NCBI GenBank assembly: GCA_030248195.1
Contig: JASAND010010731.1
Span: 1-64,000, forward strand
Direction: 5' to 3'
DNA: 64,000 nt
From: Trissonchulus latispiculum
Taxonomy: Eukaryota > Nematoda > Enoplea > Enoplida > Ironidae
Positions within the stretch are counted from its first letter, which is position 1. Each line of letters opens with the position of its first letter. Positions 1-11,532 of this stretch are shown here, piece after piece. Both the position numbers and the translations under genes were made by a program. Below the pieces are notes generated by a model. The model did not search any database. It was not told the origin of the DNA and saw nothing but the letters and a program-made list of their open reading frames with translations.

Positions 1-25
1 GTTTCAACTGGGTCCGGCTTACAAG

Positions 26-211
26 GCTAAAGGTCGGTTTACACGAGGTAATTTTGATGCAACTTTCAGGAAACTTTTTCTGGGCAACTTTGTAGCAACT
101 GAAAGTAAGAAAAAACTGAAACGAGAAATCGTAAGCAATTTCTGAGCAACAAAGTTGCCTCAAAGTTGCTTCCCAAGATAGTTACTGGAAAGTTGCCTCG
201 TGTAAACCGGC
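26..211. mobile_element. Short MITE with 8-bp TSD (CTTACAAG)
   Basis: CGGTTTACACGAGG is inverted at both ends (left from 34, right to about 210). CTTACAAG flanks it at 18-25 and 212-219, an 8-bp duplication typical of hAT-type insertion. The interior repeats GCAACTTT/AAAGTTGC. No coding capacity. Confidence 0.75.
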
Positions 212-242
212 CTTACAAGTCACCAGGGGCCACTTTCATAAA

Positions 243-414
243 AAACTTGCAACTTGCACTTGCACTTGCACTTGTACTTGCACTTGAACTGCAAGTCCAA
301 GTTGCCAGTGTTTCACAAAATTTTTCAGCCAACTTGACATTTTTTGGTCAGTTTGCAAGTCAACTTGCGGAACTTGCAATGCAAGTGCAAGTGCAAGTGC
401 AAGTTGCAAGTTGC
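243..414. repeat. CTTGCA hexanucleotide foldback
   Basis: An ACTTGC array on the left arm faces its complement GCAAGT on the right arm around a 60-bp core. The ORF through it (Leu/Ala/Val repeats) is an artefact of the repeat. Confidence 0.7.
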
Positions 415-576
415 CCGTTCGGTTATTTTTGATTCAAGTTTTAGTATCATTTCGTGGCATGTGTTTAAATATTTATTATAGTTTTATTTTATTTATAGTT
501 ATTAATCATATCTATTTTTTCTATTATTCCATTTTTTGTTTCTTCGCGTACTCCACCGAAACCAAAGTATTAACAG

Positions 577-1346
577 TGGATTGCACCAAATGTGAATAGC
601 TATTCTCAGAATAAGTCTAAAATCTGAATAGCTAATCTTATTCTCAAGTTAATTAGATTTTTCGTTGCACCAAAATGTGACCAGCTAATCGTATAGTATT
701 CTCAGAATAAAATCTGAATAACTATTCAGATTTTATTCTGGTATTCAGCCACATGACAAAGAACAGACCAATCAGCTACCGGGAAGATTATGAAGTTATC
801 CAATAGAATAGCAAGAAAGTAGAAAGTTATTCCGATGTTATTCACATTCGTTTTTGCCCTGTTCACACTATTCAGATTCTTTTTCTAATTCCTAACGTTT
901 CAAATAATTTGCTAATACTGCTTAATGAATATAAGGTGTACATTTTACTTGTTGGGTAGTAATTTAAGCATCAATTTATGCACAATGAGTAATGAATAGA
1001 AGCATAAAGAATTTAATAATCAATATATTTACATTGATCGAGTATTATCTACATATAACCTTCAAAAATTTCTTCAAATTCAAACTACAAAATTTTCAAA
1101 ACCGGATTCACTTATCTTTATCTCTATCAGAATCCTATAAATTTTATGGAAATCTAGTGTCATTCAGATTTATTCTTACTCCGAGGTAAGAATAAAATCT
1201 GAATAACTTTAACTACTTTATTCTGATTTTACTCACATTTTATTAATATTTAACTTGGTGCAATGGAATCTACAGTTATTCATATTTTAATGATGAATAA
1301 CTTCTGAATAGCTTATTCAGATTTTATTCACATTTGGTGCAATCCA
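577..1346. mobile_element. Foldback element with TGGATTGCACCA ends
   Basis: The ends TGGATTGCACCAAATGTGAA and its complement are inverted. The interior is full of TCTGAATA/TATTCAGA blocks in both orientations. It is related by its terminal motif to the elements at 48038, 55832 and 57083. Confidence 0.75.
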
Positions 1347-2407
1347 TTGTAAGATTGGACTTAATAAGTAAAGCATTGTTAGGAAAATTATTCCACTATG
1401 TTATCCTTTGATTGGGGCAGACAATTTGATCAAATGGTTTTCAAAATTTCAAAATTTGGCTATGCGTTCAAAAGTTAAGATGGTGGGGTCGAAAAAGTAT
1501 GCATTAGTTTATACGGAAGGCCCCCTCCCCGTCCGAATTCACATGGTCGACTAGAGTGTGACATATACCTCTCTTCTCTGTCCGAGCTAATTCCCCACAC
1601 CATTGTTGATAGTTTCCTTTAACGTTTAATAGGGAAGGGGGTTAGGCATGGAAGTTTGGTGGTAGACCCCCGAAACCTAAGAGGAATACCTCCCAACCAA
1701 ATTAAAGAACCACAAAACAAAGATTAATGTGGACTATATATATAAATAAAATTATGACAATAAAATTGTAGACTGTTGTGGTATAGAAATAAGAAGTGCA
1801 AGAGCATTGTGCCAGATTGCATATATAAGTGCATCATTTTCATACGGACCGCCTTGTTATGCCCGACTGACCTGATTGTGGGACTCATCAGGGGCTTACA
1901 ATCAGCTTATTTTAGCGATTAAATTAACCACCCATTTTTAGATAAAAGTCGTTTCGTCCGCTGGCGACCAACTCCAGACATACGTGATGTTAGAAGCACG
2001 CATACAATTAGTGCATAATTACGTATATACATTGATACAATAGACAAGCAGTGATAAATCAAGTTATGAGTTTCATGTTTTAGACATTTTTTGACACTGT
2101 TTCAAAATGGGTTAATACCAAAATTTTGAGAAAATGTTTTTCAAAAATAGCCTCTTTTCAGCAAAATTTCGCTGATGTTTCCACTTGATAGACCTCAAAA
2201 AGCATCGGTGTAACTGGATTTGGGGTGGGGGACATAGGTGTACCACCTGTGACCTGTTTGTTTGGTTTGGGGGGGGGGACGGGGAGTAGAAGGTCCAAAT
2301 TTGGCTCGGGAGAGCCCACCAAAATCCGAAAATTGGGGGGGGGAGGACCCCCCCCTAAACTGTACCCAAGTTGTTTTAGCTAATAATGCTCCTTTTTCGA
2401 TGTACAG
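1347..2407. other. Gene-free stretch, AT-rich then G-run-rich
   Basis: No exon, RNA gene or clear element boundary was found. G runs of 7-9 bases appear after 2220. Confidence 0.5.
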
Positions 2408-3505
2408 TATAGTCAGGGGGGGGGAACATTAAATAGGGAAGCAAGCCTCCCAACTTTTTCTTCGTTTGGATTTGGATCGGTTTGAGTATACCGTTACGTA
2501 CCGTGGGCAAATACCTATCCAATCGTATATTCAAACTTCTCTTACACCTCTCTCAGCTTTGGCAGTAACAGGATTTGTCCATATTTTTTAACCCGCGAAT
2601 CGGGGAAAAAACATGGTGCGGGGAAAAAACATGGCACGGATTTCTAGCAAGCAACCATTTAGAGTGGTTTAAAAGCGTTGTTTCAGCTGTTTTTAGCTTG
2701 CAAAACTACCTAGGCACCATTCTAGCGTCACAACAAGCTTAAAACCCGATTTTTTGGTCAAAATGCCAAATCCGCCGTACCTAACTTGTTTGGGCATGAA
2801 ACCTGCTGGGAACTGGTCATAATATGTATAATATCGCTAGAAATAAGTTAGTTGTGTTAAAAATTGCAATATCCCATCATTTTTTAAGTTTTTTCAAAAT
2901 TTTCATTTTTACCATAGAAACTTATGAAATCTGGCATGTTGATGCTGCAAATCAAATTTTCGAGCTAGAAGCTTCAAAAATGCTCAAAGTTGGCATATTT
3001 TGAGTTTTTTAGCGGTTTTAAAGCATTCTCTTTCCTATAGAAGCATTAGTTATGCCTTCCTGAAGCATACGCAAAAATTTGAAAATTTGGTCACCATGTT
3101 TTTTCCCCGCTCTAGTGGACCCTATGTGGGGGAAAAACATGGTCAAATTTTTTTACTGGGTGCACGGTGCACGTAGGGGAAAATCACTATTGCCTTGTGA
3201 TAGAGCAAGTCGAATTATGCCCGCATGCAAATTTATAGTAGCCAAAGTTGGATGGTTGGTTAGATATATACTTGCAAACTTTCGAAAATCCTTAGCATTT
3301 TGGCCAATTTTGGGAGGTCAACTTTGGTCAAGTACTGTACTTACAGAATCAAACTTAGAAACCAATCTGGTACTGTAGGGTATACTTCTAGACTTGCTCT
3401 TTCTAATGGGCTATACTAGGCAGCTGCAACTGCTATGGTTGGGGAGTAGGCGACCATGTTTTTTCCCCTTCTTTTCCGTCATGTTCCCCCCCCCCCCCTG
3501 CTGAC
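2408..3505. mobile_element. TATAGTCAGG-type element with poly-G termini
   Basis: The left end TATAGTCAGGGGGGGGG followed by AACAT is matched, inverted, by ATGTT plus a C run and CTGCTGAC on the right. Internal copies of GGGGAAAAAACATGG occur in both orientations. No TSD was identified and the right boundary is approximate. Confidence 0.5.
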
Positions 3506-5752
3506 TTAAACGTACTGAAAACGTCTGTTAACAGTTTTTGTATTCGAAAATAGTGCTTGAAAATTGACTAATTTGTACTAAAATATGCCTAAATTAGCCC
3601 AGATTGTGGTTTATAATTGCGTATATACATTGTATGTCACCTTTTAATTGCTATATAAAACCGTCTTTAGCTATTTACAGGTGATTTATATATAGCCATT
3701 TTTCGATTTTTTTTCAAAATTTGGTATCCCCCCAAAATTTTCGACCAAATGTACCCCCCCAGATATTTGGACTATTCCTCCCCCCACTTTTGGCTACCCT
3801 CCCGAACCCCCCCAACGATTTTTGGACCCAAAAAGTTTGGTCGAAAATGGTCATTTTTTGAAAAATTTTTCTAAAATTTTGGCCTAAAATCGCGTTAAAA
3901 GGGCGCAAAAACGCCTAAAACGTTAAGAACAAGCCTTATTTTGATAAAAAAAGGGCTAAATTACAGCAAATTGCATTTTTTTGGCCATTTTTCGAAATTT
4001 CTGAGGTCCGAATTCTGGGGGGGGGGGAGTTGGGGGGGTAACCCCATCACATTTCGGTTCGGAGGTCGGCCAAGATTTACCCCCCCCCAGACCCAAAGTT
4101 CCAGGGAAACTATGGGGTAGGGGGGAGGGGGGTCTGGCCTGGTATAATCTTTTATCTATGGTCTGAAGTTCGTGGCTCCTGTGGTCTAGTTCCCCCGAGT
4201 TAGAATGGGTAGGCTACGTAGGCGAGATGCAGCATACCTACGCCAGGGGTCAGCTCTTTGTTGTCTTTTATGAAAAGATTGACTTAAAAGACGATATGCA
4301 AAGAGTTGTGGACTGCATTAGTTCGAGGGGCATCTGAGCTAGCCTGCTGAATGTATGATTGTGGATGTGGCAATGTATTCTTTATTGCTGATGTGAGTAG
4401 TAGGGCTTATGGCCGAACTAATGCAGTCCTAGAGGAGGGTCCACAGTGCGGTATACTCTATATCTTCTTAAGTTGCATATATACGAATCTATGTATATAT
4501 GGAAAAACCAGAGTGCACTGTGGGGCGGTTGTTCATTCCATTCCATTCCATTCCATTCCTCTCCGTGGGGGGTCTCACAGGGCGTAAACTGTAGCCTGGT
4601 ACACCTATGGTGGGGGACCCCTCCCCCTTAATTTTGAGGGGACCCATTTCTGAGTCCCCGAACCCCCCACAACACCGAACTTCCCCCAAAATTTTTTGTA
4701 TTTTTATGCCAAAAACCGCATTTTCAGTCATTGCTAATGCCAATAAACATCCATCCGTGAAGTATATAATTTTAGCATTAAACAGGACTTTTAACTAGAA
4801 ATCTTGGTTGCAAACATGTTTCTAAGTCCAAAATAAGGTCGGTATTAAGTCAATATATATATGTGAAAATGAAAAAATCGAAGAGGGTCGACTTTTAAAA
4901 CCAATCGCGCTATATACGATTGCTAGAAAAAGCCTGTCATATTCACTTGTCTGATTGATTACTAATACTGATCAAAGCACTATGACAATAATGAACAGTC
5001 CTTGCAGTAAGGGAAGCCCCGGTTTAGTCCGATTTGCCTACTTTTTGGCACAGATGTAGAGCATGAATGTGATCAAGAAATATCGGATACTGAGATCTTA
5101 GCAGCCCTCCAGCTGTGTGTAGGCGGCGCGTTTAAGTGTTCAACCTCCCCCTATTATTCACAACTACCAGCATAATTGATTACAAAGTTCTGCAGGGTGC
5201 CAGTCCTTAGCTTCTTAAACGCCGTCATATCTTGATTTCTTAAATAAATTCCCATCTACGGAAAACACTGGACGGCTGGCTGTATTTCATCTGCATCAAG
5301 GAAATTGACCTTCAAAGTTAAAGCTTCGCTAATAGTTTAAAAATTTCGGTGCGTAGAATTCACATTTGGCATTAGTTTTTAGGTAGCCTTGTGGATATGT
5401 GAATAAGAGGCTGTTTTATCGATTATCATGTCTAATTAATACAAATGTAATTGGCTAGTTTGCATTCGGAGATAGGCTAGACTTATTCTAGGGAATGTTT
5501 CGGGGGAGGATCTTTGGGGGGCCCCTCGGGGGCAAGTCATTTCTGGGAAGGGGGCGAAAATTTGTCGAAAAACATGTTAAAAACTGCGCTAGTTTTTGTA
5601 TATAATCGCCAAAATAAGCGGATTTAGTTAAATAGGCAAAAATCGACTAAACATTTCCGGCGAAGCCGTTTAGTTGTGTTTAGGGGGGCCCCTGTAGACT
5701 ACATCAGCCCAGGTCGCAGCGCTTCTTCGACCCAAATGGTCAGGAGAATAAG
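3506..5752. other. Gene-free stretch with homopolymer G/C runs
   Basis: Contains CCCCC/GGGGG-rich remnants at 3726-3825, 4016-4130 and 4608-4690, a (CCATT)n microsatellite at 4532-4560, and no supported exon. Confidence 0.5.
4532..4560 (+). repeat. (CCATT)n microsatellite
   Basis: About five units of the pentamer CATTC/TTCCA. Confidence 0.8.
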
Positions 5753-7035
5753 TATAGTCAGGTTCCCGAAAAAACCAGTTGACAGTTTTTTGCTCCAAAC
5801 TTTTGCAGGGTGACGTGGGACAGCCCAACTAGGGTGCATATGCATAGGGCTGGGTCCGACACATATGCCCACCTATAGCCCCTAGCCTGCCTCCCTGGCA
5901 ATCCTGAGTAATTAAAAAATTTTGGTGGTTCTTTTTTTGGGAACGATTCCCAAAAAAGAACCAGCGTTCCCAAATAAAAAACCGCCCTCTTTACTACTGG
6001 CAGAGAAGAGGCAGGGCAAATCTAATATTACCTATATATAGCCCATAACCGACCAATACTACACGGTACTTGGTGGAGCCCAAGGGTCTAGCCTGGGCAC
6101 GGCAGCCCACTTAGACTACCTTGGACCACCATGACATGGTGAGTCTGGAGGTGTAAGTTCCGATAACTTTTCTTTGAGCACCAAACGCCTTAAGCCGACG
6201 TTTATAGCATATTTGGCACCCTTTTAACGTGTATTTTCTTTAAGTACACTATAAAATTTCTGAGGACTTACCTGTAAAACAACAGTCCACATCCCCAACT
6301 TGGACCCCGGGGACCAAGGCCAAGTTGGGGGACTATCACCGAAACCCTACCAAAACAACTGAAATTTTGCGTAGAACCGTTTTATAACTAGGAAAACGCG
6401 TTTCCAGCGTGAATTATGCTGTAAATACCAGTTTTTAGCCAAGACCAGTACTTCAAGAGACCAACAATGGTCCAGACCAAGTTTAGGCTGTCTGAGCCAG
6501 TCAAATCACCTCAAAGATTCCAAATATAAGTTATTACGGTGTTTTTTGGGGTAAAACGTTCTAAAACCGCGTTAATATCACCAGAAAAACAATTACGGTG
6601 GCTCCTGTGACCTATTTTTGCAAAGTCCGAACTGGTTATTTTTTTGGGAATTCGTTCCCAAAAAAAATCCGGGTGGTCCAGGCCACAGCGTAGGAGCCAG
6701 TAGGGCTGGGATATGTGGTATCGTGAGCACTTGGGCACCTAACCTACCAACCACAATTAGGGACTTACCGGGTTTTCCGTTGTGGTTTTGAGACAATTTT
6801 TTCAACACCATGTCGAAACTTGTCCGAGGGTGGTTTTGGGGTGGTAGTCTTCTAGCTGGCGCCCTGGCTTCACGAGATAAGCTATATAACCCAAACTGAT
6901 ATATTATAATACTAAGGTCTTCTACTTATTATGCGCCAAATTTAGCTCGAAACGGTCGAAGTACCTGGGAGATCTGGCACTGGTTCTTTTTTTGGGAACT
7001 TTGTCACTGGTTCTTTTTTTGGGAACCTGACTATA
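5753..7035. mobile_element. TATAGTCAGGTTCCC-ended element
   Basis: TATAGTCAGGTTCCC at the left is inverted as GGGAACCTGACTATA at the right. Internal palindromes combine a T run with GGGAAC and its complement, at 5925-5965, 6640-6665 and twice near the right end. It is flanked by AT-rich DNA with a possible TA duplication. No coding capacity. Confidence 0.7.
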
Positions 7036-8100
7036 TATATGTTATATTGCAAACGCCTGTCTTAACGTAGTGGTTTTTCAACTAATAAGACAGTATATAC
7101 AATATGAAGTTACGTTAAATTGCAACTTGTTAACTGTAATTGTAACTTCTAAGCTTGAATCTGAAGTCCTGGGCCTTGTATCGCCCGGCCCGAGTTATAT
7201 AAGGTCACGGTCGATGAAGTAGGCACGGGCCGGGTAAGAAATTTAAAGGCACAAACCCTAATTATAACTTATTTCCAGGCATTTTGTCAGCGAAACTTAG
7301 AACTTGGTATATTCGTGGCGTATGACCCACGGTCACGTGACCCCTGCCGAACCCTCTCCGAGCCCAAGAGGGGGGGGGGGAAATTTTCAGGTTGATGTTT
7401 TTGCAAAAATGAGCCAAAATCTAGTATTTTTTGCGTATTTTGCAGGGAGAAACGGAAAGGTTCTCAAAAATATATACCAGGATGAAGTTCTTGATCATTC
7501 CAGATGCGTAATTACTCCGCCAAATTTACTTATATATATACTAGAACAATAGAACACAAAATAAGTGGATTCCTAGCCCCCTGGTATCAATAATAAAGGT
7601 CAAGCATATTGGCCTGGGTACCCACTTTGACCCGGGGGCCGAGAACCAAAATTCGAAGTTCAGCCTGTGCAAAAAAACTTGGGTCCGAATTTTTTTACAT
7701 AATTACACTATGGACTATGCTCTATTTATGCATGGAAAGAAAAATTTCTTACCTATATCCAGAGATCAGATCCGGTGGTGATTTTTTTGTGAACAAGTGA
7801 TTTTTTGTGAATTCGTTCACAAAAAAATAGTAAAATTTTTTATTACTCACGCTGCACAAGAGCTACCGGCATGAAATTTGCACCATATGTAGATGGGGTC
7901 ACTGCCGTTCCATACGTACCAAAAGTTTTTCGATCGGCCTTCATTTGCGAAATTGCCAGCAAAAATTCGATTTTTGATTTTTTTGTGAACATCGCTATTT
8001 AATTTGGTTTGGTTTTGCGAAAGTTCCAGCCAGAAAACCAAATTTTAATTTATTTGTTAAGCTTGTTATAATATATATGTATATGCATAGTGTTTCTGTT
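7036..8100. other. RIC1 upstream region
   Basis: Includes T-run/GTGAAC palindromes at 7775-7830 that resemble the interior of the preceding element. No recognised promoter motif beyond AT-rich DNA near 8070. Confidence 0.4.
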
Positions 8101-8116
8101 TAATTTAGATGCTCGT
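8101..8116 (+). promoter_or_regulatory. RIC1: Splice acceptor 8 nt upstream of RIC1 ATG
   Basis: Pyrimidine-rich tgtttctgtttaatttag ends at 8108, eight bases before the start codon. It could receive a 5' UTR exon or a trans-spliced leader. No upstream exon was recognised. Confidence 0.5.
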
Positions 8117-8284
8117 ATGTATGTTCCGATTGGAATTCCTACTGTTCTTAGAGATTTCGATCACCATTGTTCACCAGATGGTGAGCTCACTGATCCCGAT
8201 AATGTTGCTGGGATTTCTGCAAACCGGGAAAGGATCTTGTTCGCGATTATATGGCATGCTCACCTTGCTATTTTGTCTGGAAGG
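8117..8284 (+). CDS. RIC1: RIC1 exon 1 (start codon)
   Basis: The 56 codons begin [14 protein letters not shown] and end with [13 protein letters not shown], which aligns with the first propeller blade of RIC1. The donor is gttagt in phase 0. A good splice acceptor (tttaatttag) ends at 8108, so the transcript probably has an upstream non-coding exon or a spliced leader. An ATG at 8109 is in another frame. Confidence 0.85.
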
Positions 8285-11200
8285 GTTAGTGGTTTTCTGA
8301 ATATATGCACATAGCGACAGGGTTCAACCCATTTGTTTGGGTCAGTATTTACTTTCGACTGGTTAGGGCTGTCGAATGAGATAAAAAAGGTAAAGTGACC
8401 CCTGGAGAGAACTCCAACCTACAGAAGGTTATAGGGTGCCGGTGCTTATCTCCGGATTCACAGCCCGAACCAGGAGCGACAACTCTAATGTGACTACATC
8501 TGTGGAAGGGGGGCCAGCCCTTCATCAGGCATTACGCCAGAACACAGACTCCTGTTACCTTCCCACCGCAGTGGTACCCATTTACCGACCAGTTAAGGAT
8601 AGACAGCTGGGTTGGCTGGAGCCCACGGCGAACCGATATGTGCTTAGTCTTTATATGACCGTAAGATCTTTAGTCGAACACCTTACCACTCGGCCATCGC
8701 GGCACTCGAATGAGATACCTGATAGGAGAATGGACCGGGGCCTGAAATTGGCTAAATGTTTAGAAGTTTTTACTGTTATATATTTTACTATAATTCTATA
8801 TATATACGTATATATACGTATATATATATACAAGTAAGCGTCGGTCTGCCTTGCAATATTTTAAAAGTTATTAGTAAGTGTCAGTAAAAATTATGGAAAT
8901 GTGCTTGTGTATACAATGAAGTATATAAATTTGTTGACGCTCCCTTATTCTGCTCGTTGTAAACTTTGTCATTTCACTGTTTCTGATTTAGCCGAAGCTG
9001 TTGCTTTGTCTAACACGTCGACCAAAAAAGTGTTTGGATGAAAAAGGAGTCAATGTTTCACTTGTATGGAAGCCCAGTTCCGATGCTATTGCTGTGACGG
9101 TAAGGATATATATATGTTGCATTGAATGTGTACAATCATTGAATGTATACATTCAATGGCGACATCATTGAATGTGTACATTCAATGGCAAAGTTATTGA
9201 ATGTGTACATTCAATGATTATTGTCATTGAATGTATATACATTCAATGATAAACTTATTGAATGTACACATTCAATGACCTGAATCATTGAAAGTGAAAC
9301 TTGACACGCTATTTCGCTCCTAATTTAAAGTTCAAAGCAACTAAAATATCTATAACGAACCAAAACATTGTTCTCTTCGATTTTGCTGAATATTTGTATT
9401 GCGATCAGGTTAGTATCGAAAATTCTTATTTTTCCTATTTTTTGCAATAAAAATTTGTACATTTTTCTTTTCTGTCAAAGTTCACCCAGAAAACTTCACA
9501 ACACCCTTAGACGATTAAAATCTACAGCCAACAGCTACCGTTGTTTGGCCGACGCACAACACTATTTAGTCGGAAGTTATGTATTAAAAATCTCCATTGG
9601 ATTAATTAACCAGTTGACTGAAAGACAGGTTTTATAAACGCAAGTTTTGCGTTATATCGTCGAACAATGGTATTAAGGTAAAGGGAAAGTGACCCCTGGA
9701 GAGAATTCCAAAGTAAGGTTAGGGTGCGTATGTCAGGATTCACAGCCCGAAGCTGGACAGACAACTCAAATGTTGATGTGCCCTTCATCAGGCATTGTGT
9801 CAAAAATACAGACTCCTGCTCCTAGACCGTGGTGGTAACCATTTACTGAAAAGCTAAGGATAGATATATAACTTGGCTAGATAAATAATTGGGTTGGCTA
9901 GAGCCCACAGTGAGCCTTTGGGTATTTGTAAAAGCTGTGTGACAGCGGGGATTCGAAACTTATCCTTGACAATTTTACGCAACATATTAGGCTGATCAGA
10001 TTGGGAGAAGGTACCATCTGCATCAATCTGCCGCAAACATGAAATTTTGGATCCTGGATCCGTTTGTGAACTTTTACCATTTGCGATTTTCAAGCATAAA
10101 TCTTGCAACTCAAAGTGCTCTGTTGTCGGCTGACAACAGGGAATTGATTATTATAGGTATGGTACCTCGGTGCCAAAACATCCCCCCAAATTGTATTTGT
10201 AGTACAAATTCTGTACTTATCCGAGATCTTCAAGGAGTTGGCCAGTCATGGGGGGAAACCCCTTTGAATGGAGCTAACGGGTGACCACGATGCGGGGAAA
10301 GCAGCGTGGCCACTTCTGCCCCGACAGTAGCCTTGCCTATGCCTCGGGTAATTGCTATATGCAATTATTCAGTGCCATACCGTGGACCCAGTACAAAATT
10401 TGGTATGGCACTACCCCTCATCGCGAAAGCAACTGGGGTGTGGCACTAAGGGAAAAAAATCAGTAATCAGTATTGTTTCCGTTTTCAGTAATCGTAATTA
10501 CAGTAATTTTCAGTAATCGTCACGGAGGAGGGGTTTGTATTTTTTATCAGAAGTCTCTAAATTATGATTTTCCGTCTGTAAATGAAATGATAAGTAGTGA
10601 ATGTATTGTAATTGACCTTATATACCGCTGTGTATCTGTGCGTTGTGTATGTGTCTACAGACCTCCCGCTGACCACATATCTTTGCAGAATGTCATAAAC
10701 GACCTAAATCTAGTTTTAGCGAGTACGCCTTCCTCTTGTATTACTGTTATTTGCGGAGATTTTAATTTACCTGACATAAATTGGGATATTTTTTATACGA
10801 ACAGTCAAACTAGCCAGGAATTTCTAAATTTTGTCTCTATGCATAACTTAGCCCAGTTAATAACTGCTCCGACTAGATTTAATCCTCCAAATATTTTAGA
10901 TTTAGTTTTGACAACTCATTCAGGATTAGTACAATCAGTTGCAGTAACGGAGCCCCTTGGTAAATCAGACCATGCATCGGTACATTTCACCGTCAAAATT
11001 AAAAACTCTGAAAAAATAAAAACTTTTCGAAACTTTTTTGCTATGGACAAAATAAATATTAGTGCAAATTTGGCTGCCATTGATTGGGTATCCTTATTTT
11101 GGGCCCAAAATATACAGAATAATGTTATTGAATGTTTCTGGTCTACCTTTAAATCTGTTTTGTTGTCTCTTATTGATACTTTTGTACCTGTTGTACAGTG

Positions 11201-11495
11201 TGCTGCATCTAAGTTAAATTGGCCTTCTTCGTTGCGGCGTCTGGAAAAGCTTCGGATTGATGCTTTCAAAACATGGACACGTAATATGGATTACCTTGCT
11301 AAAAGAGAGTACGATGTTTTTACTGAAATGTTTAACAAATAAATATATCAGGCCAAAACGTGAACACCCAAAATTACAGACCCACCTTTACTCTGCGACC
11401 GGTTTCGGACCACGGGGACCCTCCTCAGGGGGTTCTCGTGGCGGGGGCGCTTCCCCCCCCCCCGGAAAGATAAAGGGGGCACGGGGGTAGGGGGG

Positions 11496-11532
<37 letters not shown>

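Noticed and set aside
9120..9290. CRISPR-like pattern of regular palindromic repeats
   Set aside because: The units are arms of an inverted-repeat element in an animal intron, mirrored at 13680-13850, with no cas genes and variable short gaps.
10916..11269. Minus-strand 117-codon ORF
   Set aside because: Antisense shadow of the retroelement endonuclease frame.
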